From: Monomorium pharaonis
Lineage: Eukaryota; Arthropoda; Insecta; Hymenoptera; Formicidae
Direction: 5' to 3'
Assembly: GCF_013373865.1 (NCBI RefSeq)
Contig: NC_050473.1
Location: 7,265,710 to 7,329,709, forward strand
DNA length: 64,000 nucleotides
Under the pieces are notes generated by a model. The model was not told the origin of the DNA. It worked only from the letters and a program-made list of their open reading frames with translations, and searched no databases. The position numbers and the translations under genes are program-made. Position 1 is the first letter of the stretch; the number at the start of each line of letters is the position of its first letter. Shown here one piece after another: positions 15,021 to 27,429 of the stretch.

Positions 15021-17815
15021 TAATTATGCTCCATTTTTATAGTTATTACTGTTACGATGTTAATAATAATGTGTTTGCAGTAATTCTGCTAATTATATTA
15101 TACAAAAAATTTTACTATAAAAATTATGATAATTTCAAACATAATAGTAAATGTAAAAATGTTGATGCCAAAAATAGAATAAAGATTTCTATACATATAC
15201 ACTAAATGCATAAATAAAAATTAACTATAAATAATACAGTTGTCACGGAAAATAATTTTTAATCAAATTATGGTAATTGTAGCCATTTCTTCTCTTAATG
15301 TATATAATTATAGAGATATAACACTATAATACATCAACTCAATAAACTCCGAAATTATATATTTATAAAAATATTTTCAATTAAGAATATTCTAATACCC
15401 ATTATCTATACCTATTTTTATTGAATTACGAAACTTCCATTGCTGTCCGGTCCACGACGTGGGGAAAGGGTTAAACTGTCTCGTATTCGGTTAGTATCGT
15501 CTACAATAAGTCCGCGTAAATCCGAATTTCAGACCGCAGCCGTTCGCCGGCTACGAGCCCGGCTGCGATCTCGCAGCGGTGCATGCAGTGGCGGGACGAT
15601 TATCCTCCGAACCGAACGATTCGTGCGGCGAACCATTTCGGGGGCTTTCGATCCTGTCGGCGGAATTTCAGAGGCGGATTAGGTGTATTTGCGCGCGTTC
15701 ACGTAGACGTACTTCGTTGCGAGGGCAACGGATGTCAGCACGACGGCCGAATATCCCTGTTCCGGTCGGGAACGTCGATCCATGTGATGCGCGCGTCCCG
15801 GCGACGCGACGTCGACGACGACAACGGCGGCGACGGCGAACGAATCGTATTCCCTGACGCGGCGAAATTGCACGGTCGGGACCCACCTGCAGCGTATATC
15901 GACATCGGTTTTACGATGGCAGGAGGTACGGGACCTTTTCGCGAGCTCGTTCGCTTTTATGAAATCGACTATTGTTACGACATGTACGTACTCTATGTAC
16001 GACCGGTACCGGCCCGTTCGAGGCAACCGGCTGCCAGTCGAAGGAAGGCGAGGGGAGTGTACGAGTGTCCACGCGAGGGAAACTATCGAATATGACGGCG
16101 AGAGAGGTGGAAACAGTGAGAACGAGATGTACAGATTGGTACAGAAACGAGAACGACAACGAATAAGGAAGTACATTGATGAAGATGGCGACGAAGTGTA
16201 GCTCACTGAAAAGAAAAAGAACAGAGAGGAGATAAATGAAATGATCGAGAAGGATGGGGACGTGTACAAGGTGTCCTGTCTTCCAAAAGTCTTCCAAAAT
16301 TCGACAAAATTGGAATCAGCTTTTTCACGGTAATGCTACAACGCTAAATATTTTGATAATTAAGCGCTAAAATAAATTTCTGTTGAAATAAAGTGCAGTT
16401 AAAAAATAAATTGAAAACGCAATTAAAATTAACTGCAATCCCTTCATTAATTTGCTTCTTTTAATCGAGGTCTTTAATCTGCATCAGTACGAAATAAGCT
16501 TGTAACTCTTGGCAGAGTTGAAAGCTCAAGTTTTCATTTTTAAAGCGATAAACATTTTCAGTTCGTCTTCAATTTATTCGCACTTCCTGTTGCTTCTGGG
16601 ACACCTTGTATATAAATTGAAAACCGACGCCAAAAGCAGATAGAGACGGACAGGGACGAGGAAAGAGGGTAGATTGATAAAGACGGAGACACGTAGTCTA
16701 TAAGAACCAACGGGCGAGGAAATGAGAAGGGATGTAAAGATGTGGATGGACTTTCTTCCAGGGGACGGAAGGAAGGAAGGAAGAAAGGAAGGCAGAGAAA
16801 AGAGAAATTTTCGCGACCGAGAGAAGATGCGGAGGGAGTCTCCACGAGTAGCTGTAGTTACGGCACGGGCGATACGTGAACTGAATAAAAATCCGATGTT
16901 GAAAATATGCTTGGGCCAAAACACCCGCCTTTTTCGTATCAGCCGAAAAAAGTCGGCCGACCGTCCGGAATGCGGGATCTTTATTTCATGTTTTTATAGT
17001 CTCACTCTCCGCCCGAGTGTCTCGACTCTGTTCGTTTTTTTTTTCTCGGCAAGCTCTGCCGCTGATCCGCCTAGATCCGCACGGTCAACAAGCGCATTAG
17101 GATACCGATATGCAAGCATACATATACAAGTATACGACGGATCGTGGATTTTATGACTTCGTGCGATGTGTAAATCCGCGTTACGTCAACCCGAAAGAAT
17201 TTTGATCCACCCGCTTCACTCGAAAGAAGCATGATACATGGATTTTTGCCACTGAGAGATCGTCTTTACAAGTAAACTCGGAAAAGTGATTGATAAAACA
17301 GAATGCGAAATCAGTGTTCTGCGAAGCAAATAAAATCAATTAAAATCGATAACAGACAAATGTGTCGTTTCAAATCAACATTTAGTCAGTTTTTTATAAA
17401 TTAGAATTATTGAATGCTTTATTTTTAAATATTTGTCGTGATTAAATTTTTTTCAATACTATAATTAATTTTTGTAGTATTTTGCAAGTTTTAAAAGATC
17501 GGCGGTCAAGATTAACGATGACGAGTTAAAAAGCGAACTGCTGCCTGTATAAAAGAAATGTTCAATAAAAATAATAGCTAGTATTAATAAATAAAAAAAG
17601 TCACTCAAACTAATATCGCAAATACAAATATAAGACTCATAATCTCGGTAGACTATGAATTAATTTCATTTTTGCATATTTTTATTTCAATATTGTAGTG
17701 TATTTGTAAATAAACAAGAGAAATGCGTTTCAGCAAATTTATATTTGCATACCAATCATCAAGTTATAATACGCTAAATTATTAAAATTTTTTCATTCAA
17801 TATTATATTCTCTAA
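15021..17815. other. Non-coding DNA with a GC-rich patch
   Basis: 15430-16260 is GC-rich, CpG-rich and rich in purine or CGA/ACG simple sequence. Open frames of 80-196 codons overlap on both strands there, as expected for low-stop GC-rich DNA. It could be a promoter/5'UTR-like region, but I see no convincing start, splice site or domain. 16620-16830 is purine-rich with GGAA repeats. The remainder is AT-rich. Confidence 0.5.
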
Positions 17816-17819
17816 GTCG

Positions 17820-18045
17820 TAATCAGTGGATTCTCACTGATTCGCAGTGGTATACTTATAACTGTGATAATCAGTGAATATTCACTGTCTTGCAGTAATT
17901 TTCACTTCAGAATTAGTGTATAGTCACTGAAAGATCAGTGCATTTATTTCATTAATTGATAATCAGTAAATGATTATAAGTATATCTGAAAGTCAGTGTA
18001 TTTCCATTGATTTTGTCAAGTTTTTACTGACTGTGATTTAGAGAG
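17820..18045. repeat. Cluster of TCAGTG/CACTGA hexamers in a partial inverted repeat
   Basis: TCAGTG or its complement CACTGA recurs about eight times within roughly 230 bp, with further near matches. TATACTTATAA near the left side is mirrored by TTATAAGTATA near the right, so the block is partly self-complementary. It may be a degraded fold-back transposon or a hexamer cluster of another kind. No ORF. Confidence 0.5.
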
Positions 18046-18324
18046 AATTTTTGCTATACATATTATTTATCAATAGTGACTAGCTGGATGGAAAAAATGG
18101 GAAGAACGACGGTAGACCGCGACACCATATGATTTGTGGATAACAAATACATTTATTAGCATGTCCGTCAGAAACGTCACAGTGTAACGTGAGAAGTTAA
18201 TAGTTACATACATGACTAATATTTATATATCAAATAAATATTTGTTGTTTACGCGTTTTATATGTGTCATCACACGTTCTATTCGCATGTTATTTACCAA
18301 TACATTTCTTCTCTCTTTCCCTTA

Positions 18325-18494
18325 TTTTTTCGTAAAAGATAATTATGACAAATTCTTTATATAAAATATCACTTCGCTGCTGGCTGACCATACGGCAGAT
18401 TCTTTCTACTGAAAGATCTCCCCGATTTTCTCCTTCCGCGTAAGTACATATATAAAATATAAAGAATTTGTCATAATTATCTTTTACGAAAAAA
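18325..18494. repeat. Perfect 36-bp inverted repeat enclosing a duplicated segment
   Basis: 18325-18360 and 18459-18494 are exact reverse complements over 36 bp, with 98 bp between them. The loop contains the first copy (18368-18453) of the 86-bp direct repeat whose second copy lies at 18715-18800. Perfect arms imply a recent event, or an assembly snap-back artefact. No ORF of note. Confidence 0.8.
18368..18453 (+). repeat. 86-bp direct repeat, copy 1
   Basis: Matches 18715-18800 with one T/C difference over 86 bases. The unit begins ATCACTTCGCTGC and ends with CCGCGTAAGTACATATAT, so each copy contains a GTAAGT that resembles a plus-strand splice donor. One frame on the plus strand is open for 24 codons and then meets the TAA inside that motif. 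A duplicated exon edge is possible but unproven. Confidence 0.8.
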
Positions 18495-18714
18495 ATAAAA
18501 ATAATAGTATTAAATTTCTCTAGGAAAATTTCTCTTTCCAGGACTTGAAATTTATTTCTTTTTTTTTCACGCGCGCGTATGAATCCATTCCGTTTCCTCA
18601 CATCGAAAAATACTTACGGTGCTTTCACGGAGTGTCTTGCACGAAACGCTGTAACCCCGAAGAAAATACAGTCTGAAATATAACCGGATTAGTTTTTCTC
18701 GGCCTACCGTGAAA

Positions 18715-18800
18715 ATCACTTCGCTGCTGGCTGACCATACGGCAGATTCTTTCTACTGAAAGATCTCCCCGATTTTCTCCCTCCGCGTAAGTACATATAT
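18715..18800 (+). repeat. 86-bp direct repeat, copy 2
   Basis: Second copy of the segment at 18368-18453, offset by 347 bp. It is not flanked by the 36-bp inverted repeat arms that surround copy 1, so it may be the source copy. Confidence 0.8.
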
Positions 18801-20845
18801 GCAGCCCTTTATATTCTCTCGTTCTCTTTCTAGATTCCCTCCTTTTTACTTTCTATACTCGCGCTTGGAAAAATTCTCTCGCGCGCAGAAAATCGCCGTA
18901 AATATTTCGAAAGAAACAGATACAGCCTTTACGTTGCACGGATAATCGGCAGATGGTTATAGCGAGATGGACGAGCGGATGAGGTCGCGCGATCATTCCG
19001 GCTTTATGGGAGGCGACGATGGGATAAACTCTCAAGGGATCAAGGGATAAGAACAATTTCCGCGAGGTTTCATGGAACGGAAGAGTGACGCCGGCATCCT
19101 GATCCCTACTCTCCGTGACAAGACCGCCGGACCATCTAACTTTTACTTCTTTCCTTTTCTATTCTTTTCCTGGGTCTTAAAAGTATGATGAAAAAAGAAC
19201 TACATTCCAAAATCACATTTGAATCTAAATGCCAGTATCATTTTTTAATGTGCCCAACTGTAAATAAGCTTTTTATAATCCATAAATATAATATCATAAA
19301 TTACGTGATAAAAAACATTAAAGCGAGATCATTTAATTTACACATTAATTCAGAGAATCAGAAGACTTCAGAGGGAATCACAAATTTCGATCGCTCGGCT
19401 TATAAACACATCATTATCTTTACTCCGTCATCTCTTTCGTTATATTTCTATATTTAAGATTGTTTCCTTCTGTGAAATCCATCTAGCCAAACTAATAAAT
19501 AATAAAATCAGTGTTAGAACGTATTGTTTCTATTATATGAACATTATTCTTCTATACACATATATTTTGTTCTTGTTTCCTTAAATAAATATTCATAATA
19601 TGTGTAATATTTTTGAAACAAGGAGATATTACTAATATTCTTCATATTCCACAGCTCTACATCATCATCGCTATTTCTGATTAAGGAAATATTATGTACT
19701 TCCGTGTGAAAGCCAAAATAATAACACATGTCAAAATTAACAGATTCACATTTGTTCTGCTCGGACAATTTCATTTCGAAAGTAGCGCGCATCATATCGG
19801 TTGCATACATTCGTATCATATCAGAGAATGCATTATAATGCAAATGTAAGCAACATACGTTCCGTATAACTCTCGTGTATTTTAGATTCAGTCCATCCCT
19901 CTAGTTAATTCGCGCGCGACCCAGGAAGGCGTAAAACCGACCAGTGCCTAATCACGATTTCAACTACATGTTAACCCTAATAACTTTATTAAGGTATGCT
20001 TTTGATAATATTTGTTTAAAAATGATTTGTTAAAAATTATAATTAGATAATTATAAAATAATTATTAATATATATGTATAAATAAAATAAGAACTTTAAA
20101 AAATAAAAATAAATTTTTCAACTTCGTTTCATAATAAATTTCACGTTATTTGTTATCTTCCAACGATATGAACGGTCTTAATGGAAAAGGAAAAGTCGCG
20201 CAATAGCTTCCGGGCATCACTTCATCGTAAATCCAACCAAGATAACCTGCACACGACTGCAATATGAGCGTATTTACGTTAAATCATTTATCCGGGCTTA
20301 AGGGCGGTTCATTTGTCATGAAATAAAAACTCGGTCCGGCAGTTTTATCAAAATAAACCGCAAAACAGTGTGATTTAGCGCGTTTTATAGATACCGCCGG
20401 GGCCCTTATTCTCGACGTGAAGAGGAGCAATTAGAGGTAGACGTAAACAGCCGATGATAAATTATACGAAGGGGGAATAGTCCACTAGCCCTCGGACACA
20501 CTGGGTCAATAGGGACTGTCGAAAGGGTCTTTGTTCCGTGTGCAGCGTGATGTTTACACGCGCCCGCGTATAGGGGCGAGTAGTTCTCGTATACACGACG
20601 CGGCGGGTGAAATAATAGCGTATGCAGCAGAGTTCGTGAACCTTGAACTATGTATACGTCAAGAAATTACGAATTATTTGGATGTCCACATTTTTCTGCA
20701 CAAGGATCTCCAATTTTTTTCTTAATTTTTCTTAATATTTATCATTTTTATCACGCAAATTGTATACGATACAATTAAGTAATCATTGAACATAATGAAA
20801 AGTATCTGTTTTATTGAAGCAACTGAAAATTTAACTAAATATACA
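18801..20845. other. Non-coding DNA, nothing identified
   Basis: Mostly AT-rich with GC-richer bits near 18840-19130 and 20160-20640. Open frames are short and without recognisable similarity. Confidence 0.5.
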
Positions 20846-20846
20846 G

Positions 20847-20992
20847 ATCTGAAAATGATTTTGTTGAGCCATCAAATAATTATGTAAAACGCTCAAGCTG
20901 GTTGCGAATTTTTTTGCTTAAGTGTCCTACATAATGATTATATAGAACACTTAAGCATGACGTGCTAGTAAAATTATTTTCAGATATTTTCA
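20847..20992. mobile_element. Small fold-back element, family B copy 1
   Basis: An inverted-repeat element. ATCTGAAAATGATTTTG at the left is mirrored by AAAATTATTTTCAGAT at the right, and AATTATGTAAAACGCTCAAG is mirrored by an imperfect CTTAAGTG...CATAATGATTAT. The left arm and the GCTCAAGCTGGTTGC core closely match 29770-29920, so this is a dispersed non-coding family and not a chance hairpin. No clear target duplication seen. Confidence 0.55.
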
Positions 20993-20994
20993 TG

Positions 20995-23900
20995 TGATTA
21001 ATTAATAAAATCAATAAAGTCAAATAATTATTACGCTATGTCTATACAGATCTATGTAAAGTTATAAAAATCCTTTATTTTTTCAAATAGCTTCAGATAT
21101 AACTTTTTATAAAGATTTCAACGTCAATTTAGTTCGTCGCGCGATTGCAGATGACGCACAAAAATAATGATCAGTTTAATTATTATTAATTGCGGTAAAA
21201 AAAACGTGCAGTAATAAAATCGACTATTAAGAACTTCGTTAAAAATAATGAGTAGAAAGTAAGAATAATTAATTTGCATGCACGTGCATCAATCTCCATT
21301 CATCGAAAGTGTTTTTAATGAGAACGTGTTCCATACTGCTTCTTGGTGATGCTGCATCATCGTTATTTTTTCGCTCCTCGTAGTCGAGATCTGTTCGGAA
21401 ACATTGATTCGCGAGCCAGACGACCGGTGGTTTCCGCCAACGTGGCCTGACAATAAACATTGGAGTTGCTCGGCGGATGCTTTTACGCGAACACATACCA
21501 AGAACAATAGTATCTGCGCCCAAGAACAATAGTATTGACTCGAATTTCCTTCAATCTTCATTCCGCTGCACGTCTTATCTAATCAGAGCTTTGTTGCCGC
21601 TCTATTCGTTAGTTTATCGACTCATCGGAAATTGCGTGTAAAAATCCTCACAGGCCATTAGTGGTTAACGATTGTCGAACGAACGAAAATTGATGTGGAA
21701 AAACGTAAATACAAAATGAAAAAATATACGTTTTTCATTTTCGTATATATTTATTATAAAAATAGAAAATCTTTATTGTAAGTTTTGAGCGTTTTATATT
21801 TTGAACAAAGTCACAAAAATTGTAGAAACTTATCAAGCCTTTGGATTTCAATGATATTATAGTAATTTTTAATGTTACGTTACGGATCTTTTTAATCTGT
21901 ATCGAACGAATATATCAGGAACATTAATAAATGCTCGATAGAGCGGCTGCACGTTCGGACAATGCAAATGGCTTAACTTAGCGAATTTATCCTGAAAGAA
22001 TAATCTGCACGGCGGCACCAGATCGCAAATGGTTAATATCGGATCTAGTATCGGTTGCAGCTGCTCGGAAAAGCCGTATGAAACACGCGTGAAACACGAT
22101 ACCGACCGCTTCAGCCCCAAAATTGTGTTCAATATCGTGATATATACCCGCTCGTTGCGTCTCTATTTCTTTGACTCTGGAGACTTAACGACGCGATTGT
22201 AATACTGAAAAATCCACGGATTAGTATCTTTGTCGCGCGCACAAAGAGTTTGTTTTGTAAAAAGTAAAGGGATCCCTGAAAGTTGAGAGGATTTTCTCGG
22301 TTATTGCCTCTTGACACAAACACAATCAAACAAGTAGCTAACTTTGATAGAAAACACAAATATCATCACGGGGGTACAAATGCTATGTAACTTTAAAGTA
22401 AATTTATATATAAATCTATACGTTCAAATCAATGACGATAATTAAGTGAAATAGATCGGAAGAATTAAATCAGGTCAGTTTTTTATTAGCAAACATCAGA
22501 AGCGACTATTAACGAACTTTGTCACGAATGTCACGATGAATTTATTGCGGGTAAACAGCACATTAATTTATTAAGCTTTCTCGTTAATAAAGATACTGTG
22601 AATACATTTACTGAGTTTAATAAGTAAATTTACCTTTTACCTTCCCAATTTTAGGCACCAGGTTTTGAAATACACGAGTACCGTGCTAAGGAAAAGAAAG
22701 TGAGTAAATAACTTTGACTGCTAATACTCAGAAGACGAGGAGCACTCGCAGATAAGAAGGTAAACAAAGATACGGTTCACGGATCTGAACAGAGTCCAAG
22801 ATGCACACCTGTAAACAGCATCTCGATCCTTGCAACCGCAACATAGTAACTACGTCGAGTTTACACGAAGCTAATAGAGGGAGGCAAACCAAGCAGTCTA
22901 GTGATATATTAAACATCAACTTATTTAAAATCAAAGCGAATTGCGAAGCAAGTTAAATTATCATTAAAGTGCAAATAATTATTAATATATTCCACTTTCA
23001 TATTTATCAACATATTTATCAACATATACAAAACTTTTCTTCAAAAAGTATAATTATTCGGGACACGTACACAAAAGTAAATAATTTTTAAATAATTTTT
23101 GTATAAAAGTAAATAATTTTTAATAAAGAGTAAATAGGAAAAATCAAATATTGCAAAAAGACATTTTTTGTATTTCGTACAAAAATGTCTTCCTAAAAAA
23201 ACTTGTCTTGGTTGCATATAATATGATTCGACGTCTAAACTCTATTCCAAATCTATTTTTTTAAATAAGTATTTTCTTAGAAAAATAATTTTTAAATAAA
23301 AACAGACGTTCGTGCATTAATTTTAAATAAAAAATAGAATATTTACTGAATGAAGCTTGATCTTAAATAAATCATGTTTATATACATTAATTTATATTTT
23401 CCTATTATTGTATATGTTACAAAGCAACATGAGCCTAGGTCAAGCAACCTGACGAAGGGTATCCATTGTATCCAACCCTATTTAAATTTTTATACACTTC
23501 AGCAAAACCGTACTTTTCGTATACTGTCTGCGTACAAATCCTATGTTTAAGAATTAAAGTTCATTCGTTGCAACTAAACAACGCCATGAAGTTTAGTTTT
23601 ATAATATTGAAAATCTAGTTTGATCGCTACCCAAGCTCGAAACGTGAAACAAGTTGTAAATTTTTAACTGTTAACCGGGGAACTGAAGAAAAAGGAAGGT
23701 CTATTGTTCCACGGCTCCAATGAATTCTGTAAAGCTCGGCAGTCTCATGGGCCTTGAATGTTTCAAGAGCGGTGGATACAGATCGGACCTGCGGTTGCTG
23801 GCGTGACACTAGCAATTCATCCGACCGTGGAAGGACGCGAAACATCGCGCGTGCGGATTTAACGGATGACGATTATGGCTGCCGCGCTTTTTCCGTATAT

Positions 23901-26900
23901 CTGCGGATTTATGAGCGGGCAATGTCGGTGTCTGAGGTATAAGGCGGATTCGTTATATCGATATTTTTATCGATGCTCGAGACGGGGAAGAGCAAGAGGT
24001 TGCTCCCGATAATGGCGCGCGATGGAGTCCGGACATTGGGTCGGGCGTGAGCTGAATCTCCTTTTGAACACGGTTGAGGCGGTACGATGAAATTTGCACG
24101 GGCACGATCGCGCGAATTCACGAATTCGCGCGCGCTTTTAACACGTTCGCGACCGATTTGAATGCCCAAACGGATTTAGACCGCCACGTGTTTCCAATCG
24201 TCAAAATCGCGGACGCTCTAATCCGGAACATTTTTGAAAATCACGGACCAATTGTTATCCTATGCACATCAATTGAATAAATCAAGCGCTGATTTTTGCG
24301 TACAGCTATCGGTTATTTATCGTCACTGAAGATAAAAAATCAGTAATTTGCCAGAGTTATTTTTGTTTTTGTATGTGTACATTTATGTTGAATTTTTCTG
24401 AAAAATCTTTTTAAGTAATTTTTTAATTAAATTCTTTTAAATAAAAATTGATTGAAAAATAGTCAATGTTCATATATATAACTGTAAATATTTGTTTTGA
24501 AATCCTGTTTGAAATAAATATTAAAATTCCAATAATGTTAGCATAATGTTGAAACAATCAAAATAATCAAATTTAAATTATTGATGCCATTTGCGTAAAT
24601 CACATTGATGGTACAAAAAAGTAATGCTAATTTATAATAAACATTACAATTGTATTAAAATCTAAAATGTATATTTGAAAGATTTGCTACATATCTCATT
24701 CGCTTGATATTTTACTGTTTACGTAAATCGTTCCTCTTTTTTTGCTGCACTTTAATGCCTTGACAGGTCCCAGGTGAATTTCGTTATTCCCGAAAAGGAT
24801 GACATACTAACGTTACCATCAATTCATGCAAGCTTTTATGAGCCAACGCGGCTTACGTGTTTTACAGTGTCCAATCAAGGATGATGTTTCCTCAAGATTG
24901 AAAAAATGTTTGCTAACAAAGTCAAGTTTTATAAATTTTTTTTCGATAATGACGCAAATTAATCGATGAGAAAGTTTTGTACACAAAATAGCTATAAAAT
25001 ATTTCTGCAGAAGTTCATTGTAATGACACAATAATGCATTATGCATGTGCTCCGTACTATTTGATATATTAACTCGTTCGTTATAATTATTAAATTTTAT
25101 TACAGTTGATAATATTATAAATGCATTTCTGAGATCTTGTTACCGCGTTGGGAGCGTATGTATATATATGTATATATTTAAATGTTAAAATATATGCGGG
25201 ATTTTGTTCACTCGATTCAACGTGCTTTGTTTATCGTTCCGTCGAGATTTCGCACGAAATAGCAATGGTTAGCAGTAAATACGCTACAGAAATGTCGATG
25301 GTAATCTCTAGAGGCAAATCATGAAATCACTATGATTGTGTGACGGAATGCCCGATGGGATTTTTTGGAGAGGTTAATGCCAGTGCGTTTTGTAATTTGA
25401 CACCGCAATTTACTAACATTTTTATGGCACTTAAAATATGTGAAATTTTTGAATATTATTGCCATTATAAATTGCCATAGAAATATACGTATGTAATCTT
25501 TTTTCAATTTTAATAGTTAAATAAGATATACTGTTCAGCAAAGAATTCAATTTGTTAGAATAAATTAACGTTTATTACTATTTATAATTTATTCCTATTT
25601 TTCAATTTTCTTTAACATCGTATGTACGTAACAGAATCTTAAACTAAGCTTCTCTACATTTTTTAAAGAAAGAAGTCATAAAATAAAGTTTAGCATCACT
25701 TTATCATATAAAATTTCTTATTGTGTATTTTATTGTCGGATATTTATCACTAAATATAAATTCCTACGAAAAAATTTGCTGACATGCTTTATACAATATA
25801 ACAAACATTTCAGACAGATTAAAAAAAATATATACATTTATAATTAAGAAGAAAAAAGAGAAAGAAAATCGATATGGTAATTCGTAAAGAAACGGGAGTA
25901 GCAGAACGAGATCGTTCTATTAGTCTGATAAGTGGCGAGCCTAACATTCGAAAGTCGAGAGATTTAGAATGGCCCTCTTCGTAGAGTTCGTATAGTCCCA
26001 CGTTTTCACTCCCCGATCCTCTCTATCCCCCGCATTCACAGGATAAGGTGAGATCTCTTATTTTCTCGAGGCGTAAATCACGCGACAGACATTCCAGTTT
26101 GTACGAGAGGACTAACGCGCACGAGAAAGGGAGAGAGAAAAGGATTGTAGGAGAAGAGATAGAGCGCGACCGAGCGACTCTGGAGTAATCGCTGGAAGGG
26201 TGGTGCAAAGAGTTGCGCGAGACAGGGACAGGGGGACCAAGACGATTTGCATATCTCACGACAGGAATAATCGATGCCACTTAACGTAGTCTCTCTCGTT
26301 CTGTCACTCTTTCTCTCTTTCTCTTTAGTTGCAACGGACTAAGCCCGGAGATCGCCTTTGAGGCTCCAGCAGGCAGCAATAAACCAGGAACGAGGCGGGC
26401 ACGCCATGTCGTTTAAATGATAAGCAGCCAAGTGGATACAACGTAACGATCGCGAGAATAAATTCGATCAGAAAATAAAAGGGACGTTCGCTGACAGCCA
26501 TGAAACTGTGCCGATTTAACTTCAATAAATAGATATTGTACATTAATGTATCCAGTTTTCACGAAGATATGTATTTTCACGAAGATATAATTACTATTAT
26601 TCATAAGCTGGAAACAGCAGCTTGTCCTCTTTTCAGCAAACCAAGCAGCTCGTAAATATATTAAACATACAAGTCACATATTAAACATGAATTTGCCACA
26701 TTAATAATGTGATATGCAATTAATGGTATCAAAATCGAAACATCTACTCGTTACTTCCGAGCCGAAGTAGAAAAACTGGAATTAAACCGACGATAAGAGA
26801 AACGATGTAAAATTTAGAAAAATAACAAAGGGCAACTACAAAAAAACAAAGTAGAGTTCCGGAGAATCGGAAGGAATCTAAAAACTATGTGGATACCGCA

Positions 26901-27225
26901 TACTACCCGATACGACAACGGCACATTGACGCCTCCGAGCACGTTTACGCGATATTTTGCTGAAAATTAAATTCATAAGACGAGACGCCAATCGCGTATT
27001 CATTGGGCACATCGCCAGGTAGGGTGAAGGGGGAGAACGTTTTTGTTTTTCTGACCTGCCTCTTAATAATCACATCCAGCGCAACGGTCGATGCAGAATT
27101 TGTATTCTGCAGATATGATACGACGCCTTCAAGAATTCGTGAGAGAGATTCAGGTATATACTGGTCACACAGAATAAATTATTATTAATTTTTGTAATAT
27201 ATTGTCGAATGTACTGTTCAGATAT
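20995..27225. other. Non-coding DNA, no recognised gene
   Basis: AT-rich with GC-richer patches near 23640-24280 and 25880-26420. Minus-strand open frames of 60-90 codons near 21270-22360 and 26020-26280 have no recognisable domains. A plus-strand frame at about 27018-27152 contains a signal-peptide-like hydrophobic stretch and ends at a CAG/GTATAT junction, but has no start codon; it is reported as a weak observation only. Confidence 0.45.
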
Positions 27226-27229
27226 TTCA

Positions 27230-27425
27230 GCACTAAAAAAAAGTTATTACCTTGATTAAATTTGTCAACTGGACAAATTTCTCCTCAAATGCTTATGTAT
27301 CTAAAGTTAAATTTAATGAATATTTAATTTTATAACGATAATTGTTTATTCTTAAGTACATAAATATTTGAATTAAGAAAATTTAGTCTAATCGAAGCAT
27401 TTAATCAAGTTGATAACTTTATTCC
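27230..27425. mobile_element. Possible MITE with ~24-bp inverted ends
   Basis: AAAGTTATTACCTTGATTAA at the left is repeated in inverse orientation at the right, where the reverse complement reads AAAGTTATCAACTTGATTAA. The interior is AT-rich and non-coding. Target duplication is not clear, so the exact ends are uncertain. Confidence 0.4.
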
Positions 27426-27429
27426 AATG

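Noticed and set aside
15440..16300. Overlapping ORFs of 80-196 codons on both strands
   Set aside because: GC-rich, CGA/ACG-rich sequence has few stops in all frames; there is no domain, consistent start or splice pattern.
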